Below are positions 32,321 to 40,366 of a stretch of 64,000 bases of DNA, piece by piece. Each line of letters opens with the position of its first letter. Position 1 is the first letter of the stretch. Under the pieces are notes generated by a model that had not been told where the DNA came from, ran no database searches, and worked only from the letters and a program-made list of their open reading frames with translations. Source of the stretch: Desulfogranum marinum (lineage in GTDB: Bacteria; Desulfobacterota; Desulfobulbia; Desulfobulbales; Desulfobulbaceae); NCBI RefSeq assembly GCF_016918565.1, contig NZ_JAFFQD010000002.1, positions 1 through 64,000 of the forward strand, read 5' to 3'. The translations under genes were made by a program, and so were the position numbers.

Positions 32321-33472
32321 TTAACCCATTGACGAGATAAAGTAGCCTGCAGCAAGGGCACTGCCGATGACTCCGGCAACATTGGGGCCCATGGCGTGCA
32401 TAAGCAGAAAATTGGATTTGTCCGCCTTTTGCCCCTCCACATGGCTTACCCGAGCAGCCATGGGAACCGCTGAGACACCTGCTGAACCGATTAAGGGATT
32501 TATTTTATTCTCCCGCCAGACAAGATTCATAAGCTTGGCCATAAAAACTCCTGATGCCGTGGCAATCCCAAAGGCAAAGATGCCGAGCACCAGTATGCCC
32601 ATAGTCTTGGCATCGAGAAAATTCGCTGAAGACATTTTCAGGCCAACAGTCAGGCCAAGAAAGATCGTGACAATATTAATAATCTCATTTTGCGCAGCTT
32701 TAACCAATCGCTCGGTAACACCGCACTCCCGCAGGATATTGCCAATAAAAAGCATGGAAATTAGAGGAGCTGCATCAGGCACACAAACCAGACAAAACAC
32801 CATCACCACCAAAGCAAAGACCAGTTTTTCCAACCTCCCTACCTGGCGCAGCGATTTCATCCGAATACAACGTTCCTTCTCTGTGGTGAGCAGCCTCATG
32901 ATGGGCGGTTGAATTACAGGGACCAAGGCCATATACGAATAAGCAGCCACAGCGATCGCTCCCATGAGATCAGGTGCAAGCTTATTGGCAACAAAAATTG
33001 AGGTCGGCCCATCTGCTCCACCTATAATACCGATAGCGGCGGCTTCAGTAAGACCAAAAAGGCCACTGGATGCCGCCCCTAGAAAAGTGGCAAAGATACC
33101 AAACTGAGCAGCTGCACCTAAAAGCAGGGTCTTTGGATTGGCAATGAGCGGCCCGAAGTCCGTCAGTGCGCCCACACCTAGAAAAATAATTGGTGGGAAG
33201 AGCTCCAGCTTGACGCCCTGCTGGATATAATAAAACAGGCCGCCAACTTCAATCAGGTGCCCCGCTTCATAGACAGGTTCTTTAAGAATAATATGCTCTA
33301 TGGGGAGGTTGGCAAGCAGGGCACCCATGGCAATAGGCACCAACAAAAGCGGCTCATACTGCCTACCTATACCCATGTACAGCAACGCAGCCACAATCAC
33401 CCACATAAAACACATTTGCCAGGTCAGTAAGGAAAACCCTCCGGCCTGGAGGGTAGCAAGTATTTGTTCCAT
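32321..33472 (-). CDS. mmdB: Na+-pumping decarboxylase beta subunit
   Basis: A 383-residue membrane subunit of the OadB/MmdB family that couples decarboxylation of carboxybiotin to sodium export. It has about ten membrane segments, the signature [20 protein letters not shown] with the functional Asp, and [20 protein letters not shown] near the C-terminus. It is the last gene of the four-gene set A-D-C-B, the same order as the Veillonella methylmalonyl-CoA decarboxylase. In an organism that may use propionate or lactate, it would conserve energy when methylmalonyl-CoA is decarboxylated; reverse operation is also possible. 21 bases separate it from the biotin carrier gene. Confidence 0.9.
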   Translation of the reverse strand: MEQILATLQAGGFSLLTWQMCFMWVIVAALLYMGIGRQYEPLLLVPIAMGALLANLPIEHIILKEPVYEAGHLIEVGGLFYYIQQGVKLELFPPIIFLGVGALTDFGPLIANPKTLLLGAAAQFGIFATFLGAASSGLFGLTEAAAIGIIGGADGPTSIFVANKLAPDLMGAIAVAAYSYMALVPVIQPPIMRLLTTEKERCIRMKSLRQVGRLEKLVFALVVMVFCLVCVPDAAPLISMLFIGNILRECGVTERLVKAAQNEIINIVTIFLGLTVGLKMSSANFLDAKTMGILVLGIFAFGIATASGVFMAKLMNLVWRENKINPLIGSAGVSAVPMAARVSHVEGQKADKSNFLLMHAMGPNVAGVIGSALAAGYFISSMG

Positions 33473-33493
33473 AATAAGGTCTCCTTTGACCTA

Positions 33494-33877
33494 TCAAGCA
33501 ATGGTCATGAGAGCCTGTCCTTCTTCAACACTTTCTCCCTGGCTAACATTCACTTCTGTTATTTTGCCTGATGAGGGAGCGGTCACCTCTGTGTTCATTT
33601 TCATTGCTTCCAGCACCAGAAGTACTTCACCCGCAGCTACCTCACTTCCTGCCGGCTTCGCTATAGAGACAACAGTTCCGGCAATGGGGCTTGGCACAAC
33701 TCCAGATGTGCCGCTACTCACAACTTTTGTTTTTGGCGCTGCGGTGGGAGTCACGACGGTGGCTGCTGCTTCAACGGCTGCAGGAGCGGCAGACGAAGCA
33801 GTTTGCTGATCATCAAGGATCTCTGCTTCAACCTCATAGGTTTGGCCGTTTACGGTGATACGCATTCTTTTTTTCAT
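33494..33877 (-). CDS. mmdC: Biotin carrier subunit of the decarboxylase
   Basis: A 127-residue protein. A short strand-rich start (MRITVNGQTYEVEAEIL) leads to a Pro/Ala-rich flexible linker (about 28-58), then a biotinyl domain (60-127) with the biotin Lys93 in EAMKMNTEV. The carrier shuttles CO2 from the carboxyltransferase to the membrane beta subunit. It is flanked by the small membrane gamma/delta subunit gene and mmdB. Confidence 0.9.
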   Translation of the reverse strand: MKKRMRITVNGQTYEVEAEILDDQQTASSAAPAAVEAAATVVTPTAAPKTKVVSSGTSGVVPSPIAGTVVSIAKPAGSEVAAGEVLLVLEAMKMNTEVTAPSSGKITEVNVSQGESVEEGQALMTIA

Positions 33878-33912
33878 GGGTAATTCTTCCTATATATACA
33901 AATATTGTGAGA

Positions 33913-34272
33913 TTATCTAAAACTATGCGAGTGCAGGTGTTGCCTGCGACCTTCACGGCCCCAGTTTGCACTTGCATTGCGGATAGATACCAGACGATAC
34001 TGGCTACCTAGCATCAGCGTAACTGCAGCAGTAATCGCAACTAGGTGTTCTTCCGGTAGCTGATCCGGATGACCAGCAGGTGGTGCAGGAGTGGGAACGA
34101 GTTTTTCTGTGGCAGAAAGAGCGGCAGTATTCTTTTTTTTCTGGCTGCAAAACCAGAAGCCGATAGCTGTCACCACCAGCCAGAGTACCGTCAGCACCAA
34201 CATTACAAATAAAAAACCAGATAAATACGGAATTGCATCGGTAAAGCCAGGTGTTGTTGCAATGTTTTCCAT
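33913..34272 (-). CDS. mmdD: Small membrane subunit of the decarboxylase (OadG-like)
   Basis: A 119-residue protein with one N-terminal membrane helix (YLSGFLFVMLVLTVLWLVVT), a charged and Pro/Ala-rich middle, and a typical C-terminal WGREGRRQHLHSHSFR end, as seen in OadG/MmdD subunits that hold the complex at the membrane and bind zinc in relatives. It starts 11 bases after the mmdA stop. The gene order and the A-D-C-B arrangement support the assignment. Confidence 0.85.
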   Translation of the reverse strand: MENIATTPGFTDAIPYLSGFLFVMLVLTVLWLVVTAIGFWFCSQKKKNTAALSATEKLVPTPAPPAGHPDQLPEEHLVAITAAVTLMLGSQYRLVSIRNASANWGREGRRQHLHSHSFR

Positions 34273-34283
34273 AATCGCTCCTT

Positions 34284-35837
34284 TTACAGCGGAATATTGC
34301 CGTGCTTTTTCGGTGGGCGGGTTTCCCGCTTGGAGTACAGGCTCCGCAAACCAAGAGAAATCATTCCTCTGGTTGAGGCTGGGTTAATGACATCAGTAAT
34401 GAGGTCATTTTCGGCAGCCTGATAGGGTGAGGCGAACTCTTCTCGGTACTGTACGTTGAGCTCAGCCATGAGCTCTTCGGGATGTTCTGCATCTTTAAGT
34501 TCCTTGCCATAAATGATCTTTACGGCGCCATCTGCCCCCATGACCGCGATCTCCGCTGTTGGCCAGGCATAAACAAGATCAGCACCCAAATCTGAGCTGC
34601 ACATGGCAAGGTAAGCACCTCCATAAGCCTTACGCATAATCAAGGTGATTTTAGGCACAGTAGCTGCTGCATAGGAAAAAAGCATTTTGGCGCCATGGCG
34701 GATAATGCCGCCCTGCTCCTGGGCAAGCCCTGGAATAAACCCGGGTACATCTACCAGGGTGACTATGGGAATCTGGTAAAGATTACATACCCGGATAAAA
34801 CGTGCCCCTTTGTCAGAGGCATCAATATCCAGACAACCGACCTTATAGGCTGGCTGGTTAGCCACAATGCCGACCACCATGCCATCGATTCTTGCAAAAC
34901 CTATGACCAGATTTTTGGCAAAATCCTTCATGATCTCAAAAAAACTGCCCCGGTCCACCAGCAAATCAATCACCTTAAGGACATCAAAGGCCATTTTGGG
35001 ATCTTCAGGAATCAGCTCGTTAAAACCCTCTTCTTCCTCAAGGATGATCTGCTCAGCGAGTTGGTGCGGTGGTTCATCTATGTTATTTAGCGGTAGGTAG
35101 GAGAGCAACGCTTTGGAAAGCTCAAGAGCGTGGTGGTCATTTTCGGCTACCAGGTGAATATTACCACTCACCGATGCGTGGGCTGCTGCACTCGCAAACT
35201 GCTCAAGCTCCGCTTTTTCACCAGTGGCACTCTGAATGACCTGCGGCCCGCAGATGAACATATTGGAATTTTCTCTTGTCATGATAAGAAAATCGGTTAG
35301 TGCCGGTGAATATGCTGCACCACCGGCACAAGAGCCGGCAATCACCGATATCTGTGGTATCAAACCGGAAGCCTGGACATTTCGGAAAAAAATCTGACCA
35401 TAACCAGAGAGCGCCTGTACCCCTTCCTGAATACGTGCGCCACCGGAGTCGTTTACACAAACTACTGGAATCCCTGCCTTCATGGCATAATCCATGAGGT
35501 GGCAGATCTTTTTAGCATGGGTGTGGCCCAGAGACCCGCCACTGACGGTAAAGTCTTGCGCGTAGGCCGCAACCTGCCGACCATCGACATAGCCAATACC
35601 GGTAACCACACCATCACCTGGAAGATTTTTTTTCTCCATGCCAAAGCCGCGGGCACTGCTCTTGGCGTGCATGCCAAGCTCCTGGAATGAGTTGGTATCA
35701 AACAGGATGTCAAGCCGCTGCCTTGCTGTCAGCAGCCCTTTTTCCTTCATTTTGGCCAGTTTGGCCTTGCCCCCGCCTTCAAAGGCTGCCTGCCTTCTGC
35801 GATTGAGCTTCTCCAATAACGTGGGATCAATTGCCAT
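34284..35837 (-). CDS. mmdA: Methylmalonyl-CoA (acyl-CoA) decarboxylase alpha subunit, carboxyltransferase
   Basis: A 517-residue carboxyltransferase of the propionyl-CoA-carboxylase-beta/transcarboxylase-12S family. The N-terminal crotonase-like half has GDGVVTGIGYVDGR and SGGARIQEGV with the oxyanion-hole CAGGAAYSPALTDF. The C-terminal half has VDVPGFIPGLAQEQGGIIRH, GAKMLFSYAAATVPKITLIM and KAYGGAYLAM. It transfers CO2 between an acyl-CoA and biotin. As first gene of the operon with B, C and D subunits it is better called the decarboxylase than a carboxylase, since no biotin carboxylase is present. The CoA substrate is inferred as methylmalonyl-CoA. Confidence 0.88.
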   Translation of the reverse strand: MAIDPTLLEKLNRRRQAAFEGGGKAKLAKMKEKGLLTARQRLDILFDTNSFQELGMHAKSSARGFGMEKKNLPGDGVVTGIGYVDGRQVAAYAQDFTVSGGSLGHTHAKKICHLMDYAMKAGIPVVCVNDSGGARIQEGVQALSGYGQIFFRNVQASGLIPQISVIAGSCAGGAAYSPALTDFLIMTRENSNMFICGPQVIQSATGEKAELEQFASAAAHASVSGNIHLVAENDHHALELSKALLSYLPLNNIDEPPHQLAEQIILEEEEGFNELIPEDPKMAFDVLKVIDLLVDRGSFFEIMKDFAKNLVIGFARIDGMVVGIVANQPAYKVGCLDIDASDKGARFIRVCNLYQIPIVTLVDVPGFIPGLAQEQGGIIRHGAKMLFSYAAATVPKITLIMRKAYGGAYLAMCSSDLGADLVYAWPTAEIAVMGADGAVKIIYGKELKDAEHPEELMAELNVQYREEFASPYQAAENDLITDVINPASTRGMISLGLRSLYSKRETRPPKKHGNIPL

Positions 35838-35873
35838 GATTATTGACCTTGTTCAATTTTGTTAATGAATTTG

Positions 35874-35903
35874 ATTATATTGTATTTACTTCGACCTCAA
35901 CAA
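35874..35903 (-). promoter_or_regulatory. Sigma-70-type promoter of the decarboxylase operon
   Basis: On the minus strand, TTGTTG (35903-35898), an 18-base spacer and TATAAT (35879-35874) lie 36 bases upstream of the mmdA ATG. The -10 box is perfect; the -35 box matches moderately. Confidence 0.5.
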
Positions 35904-36072
35904 AATCTTACAATCGAAGCTTATGTTGGAGTACGTAGGAGTGTTTATAAATGAGTTGGTAGGCTTTGCAAAGACAAAGCTAAATATTTTTCAGGTAACG
36001 GTAACATGAGTCAATCTGACACACTGCTCCCAGTGGATTATAGCCTCACTTAAAGTAGCAATATTAGAACGT

Positions 36073-36329
36073 TTTAACCCGGATTTCTCATCAGTGAAGT
36101 TTTTCTCAGATCGAGGCGCAGGACACGCAGCAGGTAAGGTAGACTCCGATAGTAAGCTACCGGAAATGGCCTGCGACAAAGAGTCTGCGCAAAAATCCGC
36201 TGACCCGGAGGGTGAGTTTTGTTGATTATCGACGAAAAAACAGTCTGTTTTTTTAGCACTACCGTATTTTCTATAAATATCAAAAGCTTAAGTCGAAAAA
36301 CAAAAAACTCATGAGAAATTCGGGTTAAA
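36073..36329. repeat. Inverted-repeat element, copy 2 (MITE-like, 257 bp)
   Basis: The ends are 21-bp inverted repeats matching at 20 positions: 36073-36093 (tttaacccggatttctcatca) and 36309-36329 (tcatgagaaattcgggttaaa). No gene fits inside. It shares end sequences and internal agactccgatagt with copy 1. It lies exactly where a DUF1847-like reading frame loses its similarity, so it has inserted into that gene. Confidence 0.7.
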
Positions 36330-36445
36330 GCATCCCTCATCTGAATTGAGGGGCAACTCTTTGGGCCTTTACCGCCGGATTTACGGCAATAACGCTCGGG
36401 CCAGTCATAAGGACACACGGCACATTGGGGGTAGGAATCAGACAT
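36330..36445 (-). pseudogene. DUF1847-like cysteine-rich protein, cut off by the repeat element
   Basis: A strong AAGGAG site precedes the ATG at 36445. The first 38 residues, MSDSYPQCAVCPYDWPERYC and RKSGGKGPKSCPSIQMRDAL, resemble the cysteine-rich start of DUF1847 proteins (CAxCPYxWxERYC...CP). From residue 39 the frame runs into the inverted-repeat element (its end encodes TRISHE) and stops inside it. Beyond the element I see no remaining part of the gene, so more than an insertion may have happened. It is expected to be inactive. Confidence 0.6.
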
Positions 36446-36677
36446 GGGGATCTCCTTAATAAGGATTTGAGTTTTTATTCTAAAGTCGTGAAAAGATACT
36501 ACTGCAGACCTCGTAAAATGGGTTCCGAGATGACCTGATTTTTGGATACTTTTTAGGATGGATTATCTCCAACTTCTAAAACCAGCCATTAGCCCGATGG
36601 AAGCCGTGCGCCAAGGGAAGTTAATTTGAGACAAAGCTGCTCCTGGGCTGCCCGACAGGGCAATTGCATCAAACTCA

Positions 36678-36890
36678 TTGTCCAAACACGACCCTCGCCG
36701 AGTAGTTGTCATCCCACCCAGCCTTGAGTCTCTTGTTTTTGACTTCAAGCTTGGCAGTTTTCTCCCGGCGCATAAGGGTAAGAGTTATGTGTCTTAAAAC
36801 TGCCAGATTCTCAGGACCTTCTTTTGCGTACCCTTGATTCATCTTCACGGAAGGCCACGTCCGAAACCCAATGGAGTGAATTGAGAGGTT
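36678..36890 (-). pseudogene. ISAs1-family transposase C-terminal remnant
   Basis: The minus-strand frame reads FRTWPSVKMNQGYAKEGPEN, then LAVLRHITLTLMRREKTAKL, then KNKRLKAGWDDNYSARVVFG. The ISAs1 transposase C-terminus has RIRKGxxPENFAVLRHIALNLLKREKT...KRLKAGWDxxYL. The upstream catalytic part is missing or decayed; unrelated-looking codons precede it. Confidence 0.65.
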
Positions 36891-37178
36891 CACGCACCGT
36901 TCTGCGAGAGGCTGGGGGTGTGATTCCTTCGGCCTACTCTCCATTCGCTGCATTATGTGCTTGATGTTGTTTTTCGAGAAGATGAATGCAGGATTAGAAA
37001 AGGTAATGCTCTCGAAAATTTCGCTGGGTTGCGCCATATAGCGTGCAACCTGTTACAGCGGGAGAAAACAAAAATGAGTATCGAACAGAAATAATTCAGA
37101 TCAGCTTGCGATAACACATTCCATGCAAAGGTGCTATTTAGCTGAGAATTTTATGCCCTTGCCCTGCCCTCAGCTGGA

Positions 37179-37837
37179 GTGATTTCTGAAAGGGACGACG
37201 CCGCACCTTTTATACAGAAGGCCGAAAAGCTCTGCTCCAAGCCTTTGGAGTTAATCATTAAAGTGATGCTCCACGGTGGATTACGGTTGGGTGAGGCGAT
37301 AGCGCTCAAAGCTGAAAACCTGGACTATAATAAACGGGCATATCACGTTAAGGAAACCCTACAAACGCGGTACATTTTCAAAGCCCAAGTCAGGGAACAC
37401 TCGCTGGTGAAGATTTACCAGATTTTTTACTTCAGGGGTTACGCCAGCAGGAACTTTCCTTAAAGAAGGAAAAGTTAAACAATGGAAGATCTGCTGATAT
37501 CAGCCTGTTGTTTCCAGATAAAAAGAAGCTTGGCCGACCGTACAGCCACAGAAAGGTCCAGGGAGCTATGCGCAAGATTTGCGCAAGTGCCAATATAAAA
37601 CGAACAAGCCCACACGATCTTCGACATACTTATGCCAGTTGGTTACTAATGGATCATCACAGTCCTGCTTATGTCCAAAAACAGCTTGGACACAGCTCCA
37701 TTGAAATTACTGTCGGAACCTATAGTCATTGGATGGATGGGCACGGAAGACCTGACGTGGACACTGCTTTACGGGTTGAGCAGCCATCAGGAGAAAAACG
37801 CATATTACCGCATATACCAAAAGAAAAAGCCTTGTAA
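37179..37837 (+). pseudogene. Tyrosine recombinase (phage-type integrase) catalytic domain, frameshifted
   Basis: Two frames together make a lambda-type integrase catalytic domain. The first (37179-37463) has VMLHGGLRLGEAIALKAENL with the first catalytic Arg. After a frameshift near 37405 the alternative frame continues LPDFLLQGLRQQELS..., and the second (to 37837) has HDLRHTYASWLL (His-x-x-Arg), QLGHSSIEITVGTYSH with catalytic His and Tyr. The N-terminal arm- and core-binding domains are absent. Its stop is 31 bases from the 3' end of the tRNA-Leu gene, the typical location of an integrase next to its attachment site, so it marks the edge of an old integrated island. Confidence 0.75.
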
Positions 37838-37860
37838 TCGGTGAGGACTACAAGGCTTTT
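37825..37860 (-). terminator. Hairpin terminator between integrase remnant and tRNA-Leu
   Basis: AAAAGCCTTGTA (37825-37836) pairs with TACAAGGCTTTT (37849-37860). Read on the minus strand it follows the tRNA-Leu 3' end (37868) within 8 bases and ends in a T-run, so it terminates the tRNA transcript; it would also act on the plus strand behind the integrase remnant. Confidence 0.7.
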
Positions 37861-37867
37861 ACGTTTT

Positions 37868-37955
37868 TGGTGCCGAAGAGAAGACTCGAACTTCCACGGG
37901 CGTGCGCCCACTAGACCCTGAACCTAGCGCGTCTACCAATTCCGCCACTTCGGCA
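37868..37955 (-). tRNA. tRNA-Leu (anticodon CAG)
   Basis: An 88-base gene with an encoded CCA end. The 7-bp acceptor stem TGCCGAA/TTCGGCA, the D-stem region GGAATTGGTAGAC, anticodon stem CTAGG/TCTAG with loop TTCAGGG (anticodon CAG), a long variable arm (GGGCGCACGCCC region) typical of leucine tRNA, and GTTCGAGTC in the T-arm are all visible. Its 3' end borders an integrase remnant, a common integration site. Confidence 0.93.
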
Positions 37956-38097
37956 ATGCGAGGGAGAATATGCTCGCAGATCGCATTTTTGTCAAGTATT
38001 TATTTGTCAGCAAGATGAATAAAAACAAAGAATATGGTCTGGTTCATTGTGGGACCGACTGTTTGTAATTGATATATGGGGAAAAGGAGAATCGTGG

Positions 38098-38220
38098 ATG
38101 AAAAAGACAATTTCACCATTTTCAACGTCCCTAGTGCGTCCGGAGAAATTAATTAAGCTGGGAAGGTTGAGTAGAAGCGACAAATGGAAAATGAAGGATT
38201 TGCTTGTTTCTCTGAATTAG
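38098..38220 (+). CDS. Candidate small basic protein (40 aa)
   Basis: ATG at 38098 is preceded by AAAGGAGA with 6-7 bases spacing, an excellent ribosome site in a region otherwise without genes. The product starts MKKTISPFSTSLVRPEKLIK and ends RSDKWKMKDLLVSLN; it is basic (eight Lys, four Arg) and has no hydrophobic segment. I know no homologue, and 40 codons can arise by chance. Confidence 0.3.
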   Translation: MKKTISPFSTSLVRPEKLIKLGRLSRSDKWKMKDLLVSLN

Positions 38221-38532
38221 GGTACATATGCCTTCTTTTTCAAACACAGTTTCATTTTGTTGTTATGTTTCTCTTGTCAGGTAGTGAAAAATATAGGGTA
38301 ACAGAGTTGCCACGGAAGTTATTGGCGCTTACTATACTTATACATTACCTGACCTGCAGATATTTACTACGCTCTTCATTGTGAATGAACCATAGTTTCG
38401 GCGCTGCAAAGGAAAAGGGTAGCAGCGTTACAGAAAATTATGGATGCACTTCAGAACCTCAAATCTATCGGCCTCACTTCGGCCTAGCAAAATCAGGGGT
38501 AAATTCATCTTCCAGGTGGGTAGGCGGCATGT
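38221..38532. other. Non-coding stretch before ribF
   Basis: No supported gene is seen. A 66-codon frame at 38184-38384 has no ribosome site and an unnatural composition. I looked for the conserved FMN riboswitch pattern before ribF and found none. A small palindrome cggcctcacttcggcc lies near 38470. The ribF promoter is probably within this stretch but cannot be placed with confidence. Confidence 0.4.
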
Positions 38533-39489
38533 ATGGAAATTTATACTGATCTAAAAGATATAAAGGCTCCTTTTCCTCATGCCCATGTCACTATCGGTAA
38601 TTTTGATGGTGTTCATTTAGGGCACAAGGTCTTGTTTGACACGGTTGTTGAGCGTGCCCGCGTGCATAAAGGAACAAGTGTTGCCGTAACATTTTCCCCT
38701 CACCCGCTAAAGGTCCTCAGTCCCAATGGGATTCGTCTTATTTCAACCACCAATCAAAAAATCGAGCTGATTGAAAAATCCGGGATCGATGTGCTGGTGA
38801 TTATCCCGTTTTCACGAGAAGTGGCCGCTGTTACTGCTATGGATTTTCTTGATCATGTCCTGATTGATACAATAGGGATGCAATACCTGGTGGTCGGGTA
38901 CGACTACGCCCTAGGTAAAGGAAGGCAGGGGAACATAACTTTTCTCAAAGAGCAGGGCGAGAAGAAAGGCTTTCCGGTACAGGTTGTGGAGGCGCAATAC
39001 GTGGGGGGAGAAATCGTATCAAGTTCAAAAATACGGGAGTTGGTCGCTGCAGGACGAATGCGTGATGTCCACAAGTTACTTGGCAGGTTTTACCAAATTC
39101 GTGGTTTGGTTCAGCCGGGACACCAAAGAGGGCGGAAGTTGGGATTTCCAACCGCTAATCTGTGCATTTCTGAAGAAGATCTCTGTCCTAAAACCGGCGT
39201 GTATGTCACCCAGGTGCTGTATGGCGGTAAGCAGTATGGAGGTATCTCCAATATTGGTTACAATCCGACCTTTGGGCAGAATAAATTGATTGCCGAGACG
39301 CATATATTTCATTTCAACGCCGACATCTATGGTCGCCCTTTAAAAATCAATCTTCTCCGACATTTGCGGGCGGAAATAGCCTTTGACGGACCTGACAGCC
39401 TGATTAGACAAATCAGTAAGGATATAGCTGTTGCGCATAAGGTGCTGGCAAAAGCAAGAGAAAAAAAACTGATAGCTCATCATTCATGA
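38533..39489 (+). CDS. ribF: Bifunctional riboflavin kinase/FAD synthetase
   Basis: A 318-residue enzyme that makes FMN and then FAD from riboflavin. The N-terminal nucleotidyltransferase domain has TIGNFDGVHLGHKVLF (the HxGH-like motif), VGYDYALGKGRQGN and SSSKIRELVAAGRM. The C-terminal riboflavin kinase domain (about 185-310) has GRKLGFPTANL, TGVYVTQVLYGGKQYGGISN and NPTF with AETHIFHFNADIYGRPL. The length and motif order are those of a complete enzyme. It lies apart from the ribE-ribBA-ribH cluster 2.6 kb downstream. FAD is needed by AprA and the Qmo proteins encoded further on. Confidence 0.95.
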   Translation: MEIYTDLKDIKAPFPHAHVTIGNFDGVHLGHKVLFDTVVERARVHKGTSVAVTFSPHPLKVLSPNGIRLISTTNQKIELIEKSGIDVLVIIPFSREVAAVTAMDFLDHVLIDTIGMQYLVVGYDYALGKGRQGNITFLKEQGEKKGFPVQVVEAQYVGGEIVSSSKIRELVAAGRMRDVHKLLGRFYQIRGLVQPGHQRGRKLGFPTANLCISEEDLCPKTGVYVTQVLYGGKQYGGISNIGYNPTFGQNKLIAETHIFHFNADIYGRPLKINLLRHLRAEIAFDGPDSLIRQISKDIAVAHKVLAKAREKKLIAHHS

Positions 39490-39728
39490 TCATTTGCCAA
39501 ACAATGCAAGGTTGGCGGAAGGGGGGTGAATTATTCCCTTTCAGAGCCTTGCTTCCTGCTGGTTTATGCCTATAATGTACGCTGCTTTGCTTTTTTAAAG
39601 TTTTTTTTAAGTAGAATTTTACGTTCTTTTTTTAATCCAGGCTTTTTTTTGTTGGAAAAAGTGCGGTGTCGATACCTAATAATCGTATATTGCGATATTT
39701 TTTATAACCAAGATACAAAGGGTTTTTT

Positions 39729-40361
39729 ATGTCTGAGGTGGAAAAAAAGACTGATTTAGCTACCGTAATCAGTGATTTGGAAAAAGTTGTAAAAGAGAAG
39801 CCGGAAAACGTCGTGGCCAGGCACCACCTGGGACTGGTATACCGTCAGGTAGGCCGTATTGAGGATGCAATTTTCCAGCTTGAAAAAGCACTTGAACTGG
39901 ACAATCAGTCCATGGAAAGCCTGATCAATCTCGGAGCAATTTATTTTGATCAGGGAGATACCAAAAAAGCGCTTGAGCTTAATGAACAGGCACTTGCCAT
40001 TTCACCGAAAATGGCAGAGGCGCATGTTAATATAGGTTTGATTCGTCAGCATCAAAATGATGTTGCTGAAGCCATTAAGAGTTATTCTCTGGCTATTCAA
40101 ATTGATCCAAAATTGATAACTGCATGGATAAATTTGACTTCTGCATACACCATGAACGAGGAAGACGCAAAAGCGGTTGAAGCAGCGAGAGAAGCCGTCA
40201 CCTTAGAGCCGGATTCAGCCATGGCAAGAAATAACCTTGCAGTTGCTTTGTATTTTAAAGGTGACTATGCAGAGTCCAAACAAAATTTAGAAAAGGCCAA
40301 AGAGCTTGGTTACTCGATTGATTCCAGGTTTGTTGACGCACTTAACGAAAAACTTGGATAA
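39729..40361 (+). CDS. Tetratricopeptide repeat protein
   Basis: A 210-residue protein of about five TPR units from residue 20 (VARHHLGLVYRQVGRIEDAI, MESLINLGAIYFDQGDTKKA, AEAHVNIGLIRQHQNDVAEA, ITAWINLTSAYTMNEEDAKA, AMARNNLAVALYFKGDYAES). It lacks a signal peptide or membrane segment. TPR proteins scaffold other proteins. It is 5 bases before the DVU0298-like gene and near a second TPR gene, so these three form an operon leading into riboflavin synthesis genes. Confidence 0.88.
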   Translation: MSEVEKKTDLATVISDLEKVVKEKPENVVARHHLGLVYRQVGRIEDAIFQLEKALELDNQSMESLINLGAIYFDQGDTKKALELNEQALAISPKMAEAHVNIGLIRQHQNDVAEAIKSYSLAIQIDPKLITAWINLTSAYTMNEEDAKAVEAAREAVTLEPDSAMARNNLAVALYFKGDYAESKQNLEKAKELGYSIDSRFVDALNEKLG

Positions 40362-40366
40362 ACATC

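Noticed and set aside
38184-38384. 66-codon plus-strand frame before ribF
   Set aside because: No ribosome site, overlap with the better-supported 40-codon frame, and odd composition rich in Phe/Leu.
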